Shown here: positions 16,433-30,514 of the stretch, one piece after another | How positions within the stretch are numbered: position 1 is the first letter of the stretch | How the letters are laid out: every line of letters starts with the position of its first letter | Assembly: GCF_016411865.1 (NCBI RefSeq) | Contig: NZ_JAEKJA010000003.1 | Location: 124,001-188,000 of the forward strand | DNA: 64,000 nucleotides | Reading direction: 5' to 3' | Source of the DNA: Acuticoccus mangrovi | GTDB taxonomy: Bacteria > Pseudomonadota > Alphaproteobacteria > Rhizobiales > Amorphaceae | The notes under the pieces: model-generated | What the model was told of the DNA's origin: nothing | The model's input: the letters and a program-made list of their open reading frames with translations, nothing else | The model's database searches: none | Position numbers and translations under genes: made by a program

Positions 16433-18216
16433 CACCCTCCCCTCGCCTCCCGCACGGTCCGCAGCACGCGGCGCAGCAGCTCCGACCCCTTCACCGCCTC
16501 CACGTCGAGCGGCAACGTGTGCCGCCAGTTGGGATGCTCGTGGTCGGTTCCCGGCAGATTGACGAGCCGGCGCCCGCCGACGACGTCCTCGAGCCGCACC
16601 GCCATGAGGCGCGACCGGGTCCGCGCCAGGGTGCGGTGGAAGGCGACCACGATCGCATCGTCGAGTCGACCCTCCGCCCGCGTCGCCGGCAGGCCGGACA
16701 GGGCGAGCAGCAACTGCTTCTCGACGAGCCGGGCGCTCCGCTCGTGCCGCGCCACCCGCTCGTCGATGCGGCCGAGGTCGAGCCGCAACTCGATCTCGTC
16801 GCCGAGCCACCAGGCCGCGAGCGGCGCCATGTCGTGGGTGGAGAGACAGGCGAGCGCGTCGCCCGGATAGCGCGCCGGCGGGATCATCCGCATGCCGTCC
16901 CGCTCGAACGAGAGGATGCGGGTGGAAAAGATCCGCCGCGCCACCATGCGCTCGCGAAACCCCACCGGCACCACGCCGAGATCCTCGCCGATGGCGATGG
17001 CGCGGTGGGCGTGGGTCGCCGCCACCACCTCCTCCACGAGGCCCGGCTGACGCACATAGGCGCCCTCGACGGCCGGCATGTCGTCGGGGATGAGGAACAG
17101 TCGCTCCAACCCCATCGCGTGATCGATGCGCACGGCGCCGGCATTGCCCATCACCGCCGCGAGGATCGCCAGATAGGGCTCGAAGTCGCGGGTGACGAGC
17201 GCGGTGGGCGACATCGGCGCGAGGCCCCAGTCCTGCCCGTCGAGCGAGAAGAGATCCGGTGGCGCGCCGATGCGCAGGCCGCGCAGGGTGAGGCCCGGAT
17301 CGCTCCAGGTGGCTGCCCCGTCGGGCGCCGAGCCCACCGCGAGGTCGAGATAGAGGCCGATGCGCATCCCGGCCGCCCGCGCCGCGGCTTGCGTCGCTGC
17401 AAGCTGATCGTCGGCGATGAACTGCAGCCAGACGTGGAAATCGACCGTCTCGTCCTCCGTGGCGGCGAACGCGCGCACCGCCTCGCCCGTCGGGTCGTGG
17501 TAGGCGGCGGGCCAATCCCACCACCCCGCCGGGTGGCCGGCGGCGACCATGTGGTGCGACAGCGCCTCGAAGACGGCGAAGTTCATCAGCGCGCCGCCGC
17601 CGCGGTCGGCGAAGCGGACGGCGGCGCGGCGGGCGGCGTCCGGCACCCGCCGATCGCCCGCGCGCCAGCGTCGATGGATCGCGCGCAACACCGCGAGCTT
17701 CAGGGGCACCACGGCGGCGTAGTCCACCCGCTCGTCGGACGGGGGCACCCCGCGGCCCGCGAGCACGTCGCCGAGGAGATCGGCCGAGTAGCCCGGCACC
17801 TCGTCCACCGCGATGATCATCGGGTTGAGGAAGCGCCGATCGGAGGGGGAGAAGGGTGAGGCGCGCTCCGGATCCGCCGTGAAGAGGGCGTGGAGCGGGT
17901 TGAGGCCCACGAAATCCGCCCCCTCCTCGGCGAAGGCGTCGATCAGCGCCTTGAGGTCGCCGAGATCGCCGATCCCGAGATTGCGCGCGGAGCGGAGCTG
18001 GTAGAGCTGCAGCGCCACTCCGAAGGTGCGCGTGTGATCGAGCCACTCCGGCACGAAGGCGGCGCGATGGGCGGAGGGCGGCGGATCGGGCGCCTCCCCG
18101 AGCATGTCGGCGAGGGCGCGCATCGTCGCCTCGGGCACCGGCGCCGCGTTTTCGCCGGGCCGGTCGAGGATCACCCCGGCCGCCCGCGCCCGCTCCTCGA
18201 GCGCCCTCGCGCTCAA
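16432..18216 (-). CDS. malQ: 4-alpha-glucanotransferase (amylomaltase)
   Basis: GH77 enzyme transferring maltodextrin segments between chains. Visible: LYQLRSARNLGIGDLGDL, FVGLNPLHALF, SPFSPSDRRFLNP, nucleophile Asp in VRIDHAMGL, acid/base Glu in AIGEDLGVVP, and STHDM. 594 aa; no long N-terminal extension of the E. coli type. The start is set at a TTG (18216-18214) overlapping the treZ stop as TTGA; no in-frame ATG fits before the conserved region. Its place between treZ and treY is unusual and suggests it recycles the short maltodextrins left by TreYZ. Confidence 0.9.
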   Translation of the reverse strand: MSARALEERARAAGVILDRPGENAAPVPEATMRALADMLGEAPDPPPSAHRAAFVPEWLDHTRTFGVALQLYQLRSARNLGIGDLGDLKALIDAFAEEGADFVGLNPLHALFTADPERASPFSPSDRRFLNPMIIAVDEVPGYSADLLGDVLAGRGVPPSDERVDYAAVVPLKLAVLRAIHRRWRAGDRRVPDAARRAAVRFADRGGGALMNFAVFEALSHHMVAAGHPAGWWDWPAAYHDPTGEAVRAFAATEDETVDFHVWLQFIADDQLAATQAAARAAGMRIGLYLDLAVGSAPDGAATWSDPGLTLRGLRIGAPPDLFSLDGQDWGLAPMSPTALVTRDFEPYLAILAAVMGNAGAVRIDHAMGLERLFLIPDDMPAVEGAYVRQPGLVEEVVAATHAHRAIAIGEDLGVVPVGFRERMVARRIFSTRILSFERDGMRMIPPARYPGDALACLSTHDMAPLAAWWLGDEIELRLDLGRIDERVARHERSARLVEKQLLLALSGLPATRAEGRLDDAIVVAFHRTLARTRSRLMAVRLEDVVGGRRLVNLPGTDHEHPNWRHTLPLDVEAVKGSELLRRVLRTVREARGG

Positions 18217-20009
18217 GGACGCACCAGCGTAACGATCACCGAATGGGGTGCCCGCGTCGCCGGCGCCGCGATGCGGCCCTCGGCGACGGCGGCGACGATT
18301 GCCCCGTCCTGCCGCGGTCCAGCGTCCTCGGTGGTGAGATTGATCGCCATCGTGAGCACCGAGCCGTCGCCGAGCCGCCAGATCACGTCGACGATCCCGT
18401 CCTCGGCGCGCAGCACCTCCCCGGCGCCCGGCGGGATGCCTTCCAGGCGCGGCACGATCCACTCCGCCCGCGCCGCGAGGAGGGTCGCATAGAGGTCGAG
18501 CCAGGTCTTGCCCCGCTCGGTCTCGACCTTTTCCCAATCGACCCGCGAGGCCTCGAAGGTGGACAGGAGATTGGGATCGGGAATGTCCTCGCGCGTGTCG
18601 GGATCGATGAAGGCGTCGAACTTCGAGAACTCGTTGCGTCGCCCCTTGCGCACGGCGGCGGCAAGCTCCCCGTCGAAATCGCAGAAGAAGCAGAAGGGTC
18701 GCGTCTCGCCCCACTCCTCACCCATCCATAGGAGCGGGATCTGCGGAGTGAGGAGGAGCACCGCCGTCAGCGCGACCACCATGTCGTGCTCGGCAAGGTC
18801 GATCAGGCGCTCGCCGAAGGCGCGGTTGCCGACCTGGTCGTGGTTCTGGTTGAAGATGACGAACGCCGTCAGCGGCTGGCCGGTGGAGATCTCGCCGCGC
18901 GGCGTGTTGCCGTGGATCTTCGAGGGCTCGCCCTGGAAGATGAAGCCTTCCGACAAAGCCCGCCCCAGCTTGCGCCAGGGGTCGGTGACGAAGTCCATGT
19001 AGTAGCCTTCGCTGTCGCCCGTTGCGATGGGGTGAACGACGTTGTGATAGTCGTCGTTCCACTCCGCCGTGAAAAGGCGTGGCCGGCCCCCCTCATAGGG
19101 GTGGAGGCGCACGATGTTGCGCTCGTCCTCGGTGTGGAGGTGGATGGGCCGGTCGAAGCTCGCGCGGATGCGGCGGGCCATCTCCTCCAGGATCGGTTCG
19201 TCGGAAAGGTCCTGGATATGGTCGATGGCGTCGAAGCGCAGCCCGTCGAGGCGGAACTCGGTGAGCCAGTAGAGTGGGTTGTCGATGAAGTAGGCGCGCA
19301 CCTCCGGCCGATCGAGGGCGATGGCGGCGCCCCAAGGGGTGTGCCGGTCGGGATGGAAGAAGGGGCTGGCGTAACGGCCGAGATAGTTCCCGTCCGGCCC
19401 GAAGTGATTGTAGACGACGTCGAGGAACACCATCAGCCCCTCGGCGTGCGCGGCGTCCACGAACGCCTTGAAGTCCTCCGGGGTGCCGTAGGCGGCGTGC
19501 GGGGCGTAGAGCAGAACCCCGTCGTAGCCCCAGCCGCGATTGCCGCCGAAATGGGCGAGCGGCAGCACCTCCACCGCGGTGACGCCGAGAGCCTTGAGGT
19601 GCGGCAGCTTCTCGATGGCCGCCTCGAAGGTGCCCTCCTCGGTGAAGGTGCCGACGTGCATCTCGTAGATGACCGTCTCCTCCCACGGCCGGCCCACCCA
19701 ATGGGTCTGCCACTCGTAGGCGTCGGGATCGACGAGCTTGGAAGGACCGTGGACGCTGTCGATCTGACCGCGGGCGGCGGGGTCGGGCACCATCATCCCG
19801 TCGCCCAAGACGAACGCGTAGCCGCCGCCGACGGCGACGCGGTTGGTGACGATCTCGAACCAGCCGTCGTCGTCGCGGTTCATGGCGAGGTCGCCGCCGG
19901 GAGCGCGCAGCGAGACCTGCATTTCGTCGGGGGCCCAGAGGCGGAAGCGGGCGCTGCCGTCGGGAAGCAGCGTCGTACCCCAGGTGGTGGGGAAGGCATT
20001 CGTCGTCAC
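18213..20009 (-). CDS. treZ: malto-oligosyltrehalose trehalohydrolase
   Basis: GH13 hydrolase releasing trehalose from maltooligosyl trehalose made by TreY. Visible: N-terminal CBM48-like FRLWAPDEMQVSL, YEMHVGTFTEEGTFEAAI, DVVYNHFGPDGNYL, nucleophile region DGLRFDAIDHI, acid region HTEDERN, and FNQNHDQVGNRAFGERL, characteristic of TreZ. 598 aa. A GTG at 20009 is the start, with GGGGAG just upstream; the longer open frame upstream of it has no family similarity. The 88-bp gap to glgX is the largest break inside the cluster. Confidence 0.95.
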   Translation of the reverse strand: MTTNAFPTTWGTTLLPDGSARFRLWAPDEMQVSLRAPGGDLAMNRDDDGWFEIVTNRVAVGGGYAFVLGDGMMVPDPAARGQIDSVHGPSKLVDPDAYEWQTHWVGRPWEETVIYEMHVGTFTEEGTFEAAIEKLPHLKALGVTAVEVLPLAHFGGNRGWGYDGVLLYAPHAAYGTPEDFKAFVDAAHAEGLMVFLDVVYNHFGPDGNYLGRYASPFFHPDRHTPWGAAIALDRPEVRAYFIDNPLYWLTEFRLDGLRFDAIDHIQDLSDEPILEEMARRIRASFDRPIHLHTEDERNIVRLHPYEGGRPRLFTAEWNDDYHNVVHPIATGDSEGYYMDFVTDPWRKLGRALSEGFIFQGEPSKIHGNTPRGEISTGQPLTAFVIFNQNHDQVGNRAFGERLIDLAEHDMVVALTAVLLLTPQIPLLWMGEEWGETRPFCFFCDFDGELAAAVRKGRRNEFSKFDAFIDPDTREDIPDPNLLSTFEASRVDWEKVETERGKTWLDLYATLLAARAEWIVPRLEGIPPGAGEVLRAEDGIVDVIWRLGDGSVLTMAINLTTEDAGPRQDGAIVAAVAEGRIAAPATRAPHSVIVTLVRP

Positions 20010-20097
20010 AGGGTCTCCCCTCCTCAGTCGCTCCGATGGGTAAGAGTGTGGCACCGACCGTGCCGATGAACAGGGGGAACGCGCCGCCGGCGACCCC

Positions 20098-22188
20098 TCA
20101 ACGGCTCCAGCCGGTGATCGCAAGGATCGAGTGGGCCGCCACGTCGAAGGGGGACGCCACCTCCGGCCCGTCGAACGGCGGATGGACCGAGCCGTCGTCG
20201 GTACCGAAGAGCTTGCGCCAGGCGATCTCCCCCAACGCCCCGTCGAGGGTGAAGACGACGTCCTCCCCCGAGGCGTTGAAGAACACGATGGCCCGCTCGC
20301 CCCCGCCATTTGCCAGCACCATGCCGATGACCTTGGGGTCGAGCCGATGCCAGTCCTCGTCGGTCATCTCGGTCCCGTCGGAGCGCAACCAGCAGACGTC
20401 GCGCCCGCCCGCCTCGTCGTTCTCGTCGAGCAGGTCGCCGTGCAGGAAGCGCGGCTGCGAGAACACGCCGATGTCCCGGCGCGCGGCGATCAACCCGCGC
20501 ACGAACTCGTGGAAGGCGGCATCGCGCGTCTCGTGCTCACCCCAACCGAGCCAGCTCATCTCGGTGTCCTGGCAATAGGCGTTGTTGTTGCCGAACTGGG
20601 TGCGGCCCACCTCGTCGCCCATCAGGATCATGGGGGTGCCCTGGCTCACGAGCAGCGTCGCCATCAGGTTGCGCCGCATGCGATCGCGCAGGTCGAGGAT
20701 CAGGACGTCGTCGGTGTGCCCCTCCACACCGCAATTCCACGAGCGGTTGTCGCCGTGACCGTCGCGATTGTCCTCGCCGTTCGCCTCGTTGTGCTTCTCG
20801 TTGTAGGAGACGAGGTCGGTGAGGGTGAAGCCGTCGTGCGCGGTCACGAAGTTGACCGATGCCCAGGGCCGGCGGCCATTGTGGTCGAAGAGGTCGGCGG
20901 AGGCGAGGAGGTCGCGCCCGACCGCCGGCAGAAGGTGGGGATCGCCGCGCCAGTAGGAGCGCACGTCGTCCCGATAGCGGCCGTTCCACTCGGCCCAGCC
21001 GGGAGGGAAGTTGCCGACCTGATAGCCGTCGTGGCCGAGGTCCCAGGGCTCGGCGATCATCTTGACCTCCGACAGCACGGGGTCCTGCATCACCGCGTCG
21101 AGCCAGGCGGCGGAGCGGTCGAAGCCGCCGCCCTCGCGGGCCATCGACGGCGCGAGGTCGAAGCGGAACCCGTCCACCTGGCAGACCTCCACCCAATAGC
21201 GCAGCGAATCCATCACCATCTGCATCACCCGCGGGTGGGCGACGTTGACGGTGTTCCCGGTGCCGGTGGTGTCGTGATAGTAGCGCTTGTGCTCGGAGAG
21301 CACGTAGTAGCTGAGGTTGTCGATGCCGCGGAACGACAGCGTCGGCCCCATCTGATTGCCTTCGGCGGTGTGGTTGTAGACCACGTCGAGGATCACCTCG
21401 ATGCCCGCCTCGTGCAGCCGCCGCACCATGTATTTGAACTCGTGGTGCTTGGCGCCGGGCGTGACGTAGCGCGCCGCCGGAGCGAAGAAGTTCAGCGTGT
21501 TGTAGCCCCAATAGTTCCGCAGCCCCTTTTGCAGGAGGTGGCGGTCGTCGAGGAAATAGTGGACCGGCATCAGCTCCAGCGTGGTCACGCCGAGCTTGAC
21601 GAGATGGTCGATGACGCGCGGATCGGCGAGGCCCGCGAACGTGCCGCGCAGGTGGTCGGGCACGTCCGGATGCATCGCCGTCATGCCCTTGACGTGGGCT
21701 TCGTAGATGATGGTGTTCTGCCACGGCACGCCCGGTCGGGTGTGGTTGCCCCAGGTCACCGCCTCGTCGACCACCATGCACTTCGGCATCGCGGGACCCG
21801 AATCGCGGCGGTCGTAGGAAAGATCCTCCCGCGTGGAGCCGAGGCGATAGCCGAACATCGAATCGTGCCAGCGCAGCTCCCCCCAGAGCGCCCGCGCATA
21901 GGGATCGATCAGGAGCTTGTTGGGGTTGAAGCGATGCCCGGCGTCGGGATCGTAGGGCCCGTGCACGCGGTAGCCGTAGGGCTGCCCCGGCCGCACCTCG
22001 GGAAAGTAGCCGTGCCAGATGTCGTGCGTCTTTTCCGGCAGCGCGATCCGATCGGTCTCGCGCCGGCCGGTCGCATCGAAGAAGCACAGCTCCACCCGCT
22101 CGGCGTTGGCGGAGAAGATGGCGAAGTTGGTCCCCGAGCCATCCCACTTGGCGCCGAGCGGCGTCGGCGACCCGGCCTCAACCCGCAT
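20098..22188 (-). CDS. glgX: glycogen debranching enzyme
   Basis: GH13 isoamylase-type enzyme (GlgX/TreX) removing alpha-1,6 branches. The opening SPTPLGAKWDGSGTNFAIFS is the CBM48 start. Then come VKGMTAMHPDVPDHLRGTFAGL, DVVYNHTAEGN, nucleophile region DGFRFDLAPSM, acid region MIAEPWDLG and SVNFVTAHDGFTL, all GlgX-like. 696 aa. It starts 5 bp after the glgB stop. In this cluster it supplies linear maltodextrins to MalQ, TreY and TreZ. Confidence 0.95.
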   Translation of the reverse strand: MRVEAGSPTPLGAKWDGSGTNFAIFSANAERVELCFFDATGRRETDRIALPEKTHDIWHGYFPEVRPGQPYGYRVHGPYDPDAGHRFNPNKLLIDPYARALWGELRWHDSMFGYRLGSTREDLSYDRRDSGPAMPKCMVVDEAVTWGNHTRPGVPWQNTIIYEAHVKGMTAMHPDVPDHLRGTFAGLADPRVIDHLVKLGVTTLELMPVHYFLDDRHLLQKGLRNYWGYNTLNFFAPAARYVTPGAKHHEFKYMVRRLHEAGIEVILDVVYNHTAEGNQMGPTLSFRGIDNLSYYVLSEHKRYYHDTTGTGNTVNVAHPRVMQMVMDSLRYWVEVCQVDGFRFDLAPSMAREGGGFDRSAAWLDAVMQDPVLSEVKMIAEPWDLGHDGYQVGNFPPGWAEWNGRYRDDVRSYWRGDPHLLPAVGRDLLASADLFDHNGRRPWASVNFVTAHDGFTLTDLVSYNEKHNEANGEDNRDGHGDNRSWNCGVEGHTDDVLILDLRDRMRRNLMATLLVSQGTPMILMGDEVGRTQFGNNNAYCQDTEMSWLGWGEHETRDAAFHEFVRGLIAARRDIGVFSQPRFLHGDLLDENDEAGGRDVCWLRSDGTEMTDEDWHRLDPKVIGMVLANGGGERAIVFFNASGEDVVFTLDGALGEIAWRKLFGTDDGSVHPPFDGPEVASPFDVAAHSILAITGWSR

Positions 22189-22193
22189 AGGCG

Positions 22194-24385
22194 TCAGGCC
22201 GGAACGAACACCAGGCCGGCGAGCGGCGGCAGGGTGATTGCGGCCGACTGCTGGCGGCCATGATAGGGGATAGCTTCGGCGACAATCTCACCGGCGTTGC
22301 CTACGTTGGTGCCGCCATAGATCGCCGCGTCGGTGTTCAGCACCTCGCGCCAGCGTCCCGGCGAAGGGAGACCGATCCGGTAGTTCGACCGTACCACCGG
22401 CGTGAAGTTCATGACCGCCACGGCCGGACTGCGGTCCGCGGCAAAGCGGGCGTACACGAAAACCGACCCGTCCGCATCAGCCGCATCGATCCATTCGAAC
22501 CCGTCGGGATCACAATCCTTCTCGTGCAGCGCCTTTTCCCCACGATAAAGGCGGTTGAGGTCGCCGACGAGCGTCTGCACCCCCTTGTGGAAAGGATCGA
22601 CGAGTAGATGCCAGTCGAGACTCTGGTCGTGATTCCACTCCCGCTCCTGGCCGAACTCCCCGCCCATGAAGAGCAGCTTCTTGCCGGGATGGGTCCACAT
22701 GAAGGCGAAATAGGCGCGCAGGTTGGCAAATCTCTGCCACCGGTCGCCCGGCATCTTGCCGAGCAGCGAGCCCTTGCCGTGCACCACCTCGTCGTGGCTG
22801 AGCGGCAGGATGAAGTCTTCTGAAAAGGCATAGTGGAGGCCGAAGGTCATCGCGTTGTGATGATAGCGGCGGTAGATGGGCTCACGCTGGATGTAGTGTA
22901 GCGTGTCGTGCATCCATCCCATGTTCCACTTGAAGTCGAAGCCGAGGCCACCCTCGTTCACCGGCCGCGACACCTGGGGGAAGGCCGTCGATTCCTCCGC
23001 CGCGGTGAGCGCGCCGCGCCCGTCCTCGGCGACGCGCGTGTTGAGCGAGCGCAGGAAGGCGATGCTCTCCAGATTCTCCCGCCCGCCGTGCACGTTGGGC
23101 ACCCACTCGCCGTGCGAGCGCGAGTAGTCGCGGTAGAGCATCGAGGCGACGGCATCCACGCGCAGCCCGTCGACATGGTAGCGGTCGAGCCAGAAGAGGC
23201 CGTTGGCCTCCAGGAAGTTCGCCACCTCGCGCCGGCCGAGATTGTAGATGAGGGTGTTCCAGTCCTTGTGAAAACCCTCGCGCGGGTCGGCGTGCTCGTA
23301 GAGGTGGGTGCCGTCGAACTCGCCGAGCCCGTGCGCGTCGGTCGGAAAATGCGCCGGCACCCAGTCGATGATGACGCCGAGGCCCTCCCGGTGCGCCCGA
23401 TCGACGAAGCGGGCGAAACCTTCCGGCGAGCCGAAGCGCGAGGTCGGGGCATAGAGGCCGATGGGCTGATACCCCCACGAGCCGGAGAAGGGATGCTCGG
23501 AGATCGGCAAGAGTTCGACGTGGGTGAAGCCGAGCTCCTTGGCGTAGGGGATCAGCTCGTCGGCGAGGGCGTCGTAGTCGAGGAGGGTGTTGCCCGAGCC
23601 GCGCCGCCAGGAGCCGAGATGCACCTCGTAGATCGAAATCGGCGCGGCCCGGTCGTTCTGCGGCGCCCGCGCGGCCATCCATCCCGCGTCCTGCCAGTCG
23701 TGCTCGACGAGGCCGTGGACGACCGACGAGGTGGCCGGCGGTTGTTCGGTGGCGAAGGCGAACGGGTCCATCTTGAGCGGCAGCGTGTTGCCGTGCGGGC
23801 CGACGATCTCGAACTTGTAATAGAGGCCACGGGAGAGGCCGGGGATGAACATCTCCCACATGCCCGCCTCGGTGCGGCGGCGCATGACGTGGCGTCGTCC
23901 GTCCCAGCCGTTGAAGTCGCCGACCACCGACACGCGGCGCGCGTTCGGCGCCCAGACGGCGAAGGCGACCCCGTCCACCCCCTCCATCGTGGTCGGGTGC
24001 GCGCCGAGCCGCTCGTAGAGATTATGGTGACGGCCTTCGGCGATCAGATAGATGTCGAGCTCGCCGAGGATCAGGCCGAAGCGGTAGGGATCATCCGCCT
24101 CCCAGCTGTGCTTTCCCGACCAGAGCTTCAGTCGGTAGGCGAACGGCTTCCCCTCCATCACCGCCACGAACAGCCCGTCGGGGTGCACCTTCTCCATCGG
24201 CGCCACCACGGCGCCGTCGAGATCAACCACGGCGGCCTTGTCGGCATGGGGCGCGAAGGTGCGCACCACCAACGCGCGATCGCCCCCGCCGTGCATGCCG
24301 AGGACGGCATAGGGATCGCCGTGGCGACCGGTGACGATCGCCTCCGCCGCCTGCGGCAGAAGATCGTCGCGTTGGCGGATATCGT

Positions 24386-24389
<4 letters not shown>
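22194..24389 (-). CDS. glgB: 1,4-alpha-glucan branching enzyme
   Basis: GH13 branching enzyme, 731 aa, the length of the two-N-domain GlgB form. N-terminal [11 protein letters not shown], second CBM48 region [36 protein letters not shown], nucleophile region [17 protein letters not shown], acid Glu in TAAEEST, and [21 protein letters not shown], the GlgB signature. The ATG at 24389 overlaps the treS-mak stop (ATGA), so it is coupled to it. It branches the linear glucan made by GlgE. Confidence 0.96.
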
Positions 24390-27750
<3,361 letters not shown>

Positions 27751-27751
<1 letters not shown>

Positions 27752-29850
27752 CAGCGCTGCCCTCTCGGGTCGACCAGGCGCCAGATGAAATAGGGCCGTT
27801 GGTGCGGATCGATGTACACGTGTTGGACCTTGCCGTGCCAGGTGAAGCTGTAGTCGGCGACGAGGTCCTCCACCTCGATGGAGGCGTCGTCGCCGAGGCC
27901 GAATTCCCACAGCGGCACTTCGAAGTGGGCACCCTGGCCGTTGTGCGGATCGAGGCTGACGGCGAAGAGGAGGAAGGACGAGAGGTCCGCCGTCCGCTTG
28001 CCGTAGTAGAGAATCTGGTCGTTCCACATCTGGTAGAACGCGATGTTGGCGAACTCCTGGAGCGCCGGATGGGTCTGCCGCAGCCGGTTCATCAGCGCGA
28101 TGTCCTCGCGGATGTTGCCGGGCTGGTCGAAGTTCCAGGCGCGCAGCTCGTACTTCTCGGAGTTGAGATACTCCTCCTTGCCCGGCACCGGCTCCCACTC
28201 GCAGATCTCGTAGCCGTTGTAGACGCCGTAGTTGCCGGCGAGCGAGGCGGCGAGCACCAGGCGCGACTGGAAGCCGGGCCGGCCGGAGGTCTGCAGGAAC
28301 ACCGGGTTGATGTCGGGCGTGTTGACGAAGAAGTTCACCCGCATCGTGTGGCGCTTCTCCGTGGTGGTGAGCTCCGTCATGTACTCGGTCAGCTCGGCCT
28401 TGGTGTTGCGCCAGGTGAAGTAGGAGTAGGACTGGTTGAAGCCGATCTTGGCGAGGCGGTGCATCACCTTCGGCCGGGTGAACGCCTCGGCGAGGAAGAT
28501 CACGTCCGGATGCTTCGTCCGCACGTCGTCGATCATCCACTCCCAGAACGGGAACGCCTTGGTGTGGGGATTGTCGACGCGGAAGATCTTCACCCCATGC
28601 GCGACCCAGAAGAGAATGATGTCGCGCTGCGCCCGCCACAGCGCCGGCAGCGGCCGGTCGCCCTCGTAGAAGCGCACGTTGACGATGTCCTCGTACTTCT
28701 TCGGCGGGTTCTCGGCGAACTTGATGGACCCGTCCGGCCGCCAGTCGAACCAGTCGTGGTGGGCCTTGATCCACGGGTGGTCGGGCGAGCACTGGATCGC
28801 GTAGTCGAGTGCGATCTCGAGGCCGTGGTCGTGGGCGGCGGCCACCAGGCGCTTGAAGTCGTCGAACGTGCCGAGCTCGGGGTGGATCGCGTCGTGCCCG
28901 CCCTCCGCGCTGCCGATGGCGTAGGGGCTGCCGGGATCGTCGGGCGCCGGCGTCAGCGAGTTGTTGCGCCCCTTGCGGTTGGTCGTCCCGATCGGATGGA
29001 TCGGCGTGAAGTAGAGAACGTCGAAGCCGAGGCCGGCGACGTAGGGGAGCCGGGCGATCACGTCGTCGAAGGTGCCGTGGCGCGTCACGTCGCCCGACTG
29101 GGAGCGCGGCATCATCTCGTACCAGGCGGAGAAGGCGGCGGCCTTGCGGTCCACCGTCAGGCTGAGGATGCGCTCGTAGTGGGAAAGGTTCGCCCGCCGC
29201 CCCGCCCGCCGCATCAGCGCCGCCGTCTTGTCGGTCATGAGAACGGCGAAGCGCTCGTTCTCGCCCGCCTCCTCCATGGCGGCGGCGAGCTCGGCGAGAC
29301 GGGCCTGCTCGGCGACGGTGCCGCGGCCGCAGCCGACGGAGCCTCGCACCAGGTGCACCCCCTCCTCGAGCTCCAGCGCGATCGGGACGCCCGCATTGTG
29401 CTTCTTCGCGACCTCCTCCCGCCAGCTCTCGAACGTGTCGCGCCAGGCGATGATGGTGTACTCGTGGCCCATCACGTCGGTCGGCACGAAATGTCCACGC
29501 CAGCGATCGTTGACGAGCGGGGCGAGCGGCGCCTCGTCCCAGTTGTCGACGCCCTTGGGGCGCCACAGGATCGCCGCGCTCACCTTGTCGTGGCCGTCGC
29601 CGAAGACGTCGACCTCCACCACGAAGGGATGGCCGGCGACGGTCTTCGCCGGAAAGCGGCCGCCGTCGATTTCGGGGTCCACCCCCTCGATGGCGACGCG
29701 GTTCGCGGCCAACATTTCGAGCCGCGACGGCTGCGGCGCAGCCTCCGCGGTGGCGCGCTTGGGAGCTCGCCTCGGCTTACGGGCGGCAGTCGTTTCGCTC
29801 ATGAGCGTCTCGGCAGTCTGTTGCGCGGAGGAACCGGACGAGGGCTCCAT
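27751..29850 (-). CDS. glgE: alpha-1,4-glucan:maltose-1-phosphate maltosyltransferase
   Basis: GH13 subfamily 3 transferase extending alpha-glucan with maltose from maltose-1-phosphate. Visible: [29 protein letters not shown], nucleophile region [18 protein letters not shown], acid [23 protein letters not shown] and GYEICEWEP, all GlgE-type. 699 aa from the ATG at 29850; an internal ATG at 29802 ([12 protein letters not shown]) is possible and would drop a low-complexity leader. It is the first gene of the seven-gene cluster, with its promoter expected in the 379-bp divergent spacer. Confidence 0.94.
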
Positions 29851-30229
29851 CCGACCCCGCCATGGCGGCGCGGAGCGGGCGTGCCGCGGCTGCGCGGCCC
29901 GGTCGCGGGATGGGTTTTCAAAGCGTCCATCGAGGCTCCGACAGTTCCGTCCGGTTCCCCTAGAGACTTATCGGAGGCGTCGAGATCGGCAAGGCTTGAG
30001 CGCGGCGCCACCACCGATTTCACGCCCTCGCCACGCCGCACGCCTCAAGCCTTTCGGAACTTGAAGCGGCGATCGGCTGGGACATATCCTCGGCAAGGGG
30101 CTGCCTCGCCGAGCGGCCATCGGATGGCGCGATCGCCACGGCACGAGGCCTCTCCATGGCTTCTCGCCGTGGCGTCCGACGTCGCCGGAGACTGGAGCAG
30201 CCCGTACCTCTGTCTTACGGACCTCGTTT
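29851..30229. other. divergent intergenic region upstream of glgE
   Basis: 379 bp between glgE (-) and the small lipoprotein gene (+), expected to hold both promoters. On the - strand two GGAAC motifs (29944-29948 and 29954-29958) lie about 95-105 bp upstream of glgE; an EcfG-type stress promoter would need CGTT at the right distance and only CGCT is present. No supported ORF or RNA. Confidence 0.45.
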
Positions 30230-30484
30230 ATGATGAAACTTCTTCCGATCCTCTTCGCGGCCCTCGTGCTGGCGAGCTGTCAGGCCGATTCCCAGCGGGA
30301 TCGCGCGCTCGGCGGCGGTGCCCTCGGCGGCATCACCGGTGCCGCCATCGGCGGGGCCGCAGGCGGCACCCGCGGCGCGCTCGTGGGCGGCGTCATCGGC
30401 GGGGCGGCGGGTGCCATCGCCGGCAGCGCCACCACGCCGAAGAACTGCGTCGACGGCTACGGCAACGCCGTGCCCTGCCCCTGA
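30230..30484 (+). CDS. small glycine-zipper lipoprotein
   Basis: 84-aa envelope protein. Signal peptide and lipobox LASC (cysteine about residue 17) indicate a lipoprotein. The rest is a Gly/Ala-rich zipper (GGGALGGITGAAIGGAAGG...GGVIGGAAGAIAGS) like other small glycine-zipper outer-membrane lipoproteins. The tail has two further cysteines (NCVDGYGNAVPC). Two tandem ATG codons at 30230 and 30233 could start it, with no strong ribosome site. Function unknown; such proteins are often membrane or stress related. Confidence 0.75.
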   Translation: MMKLLPILFAALVLASCQADSQRDRALGGGALGGITGAAIGGAAGGTRGALVGGVIGGAAGAIAGSATTPKNCVDGYGNAVPCP

Positions 30485-30514
30485 TCGGACCGGCCGTGCA
30501 GCGCTCGGCGCCGC

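Noticed and set aside
14057-18046. Very long open frames (such as 1329, 1912 and 1726 codons) across the glucan cluster
   Set aside because: They are true genes extended upstream through GC-rich frames that overlap the previous gene; starts were reset to the coupled ATG/TTG/GTG codons.
29944-29958. Two GGAAC motifs upstream of glgE as an EcfG stress promoter
   Set aside because: The required CGTT is absent at 16-18 bp; only CGCT is found, so not supported.
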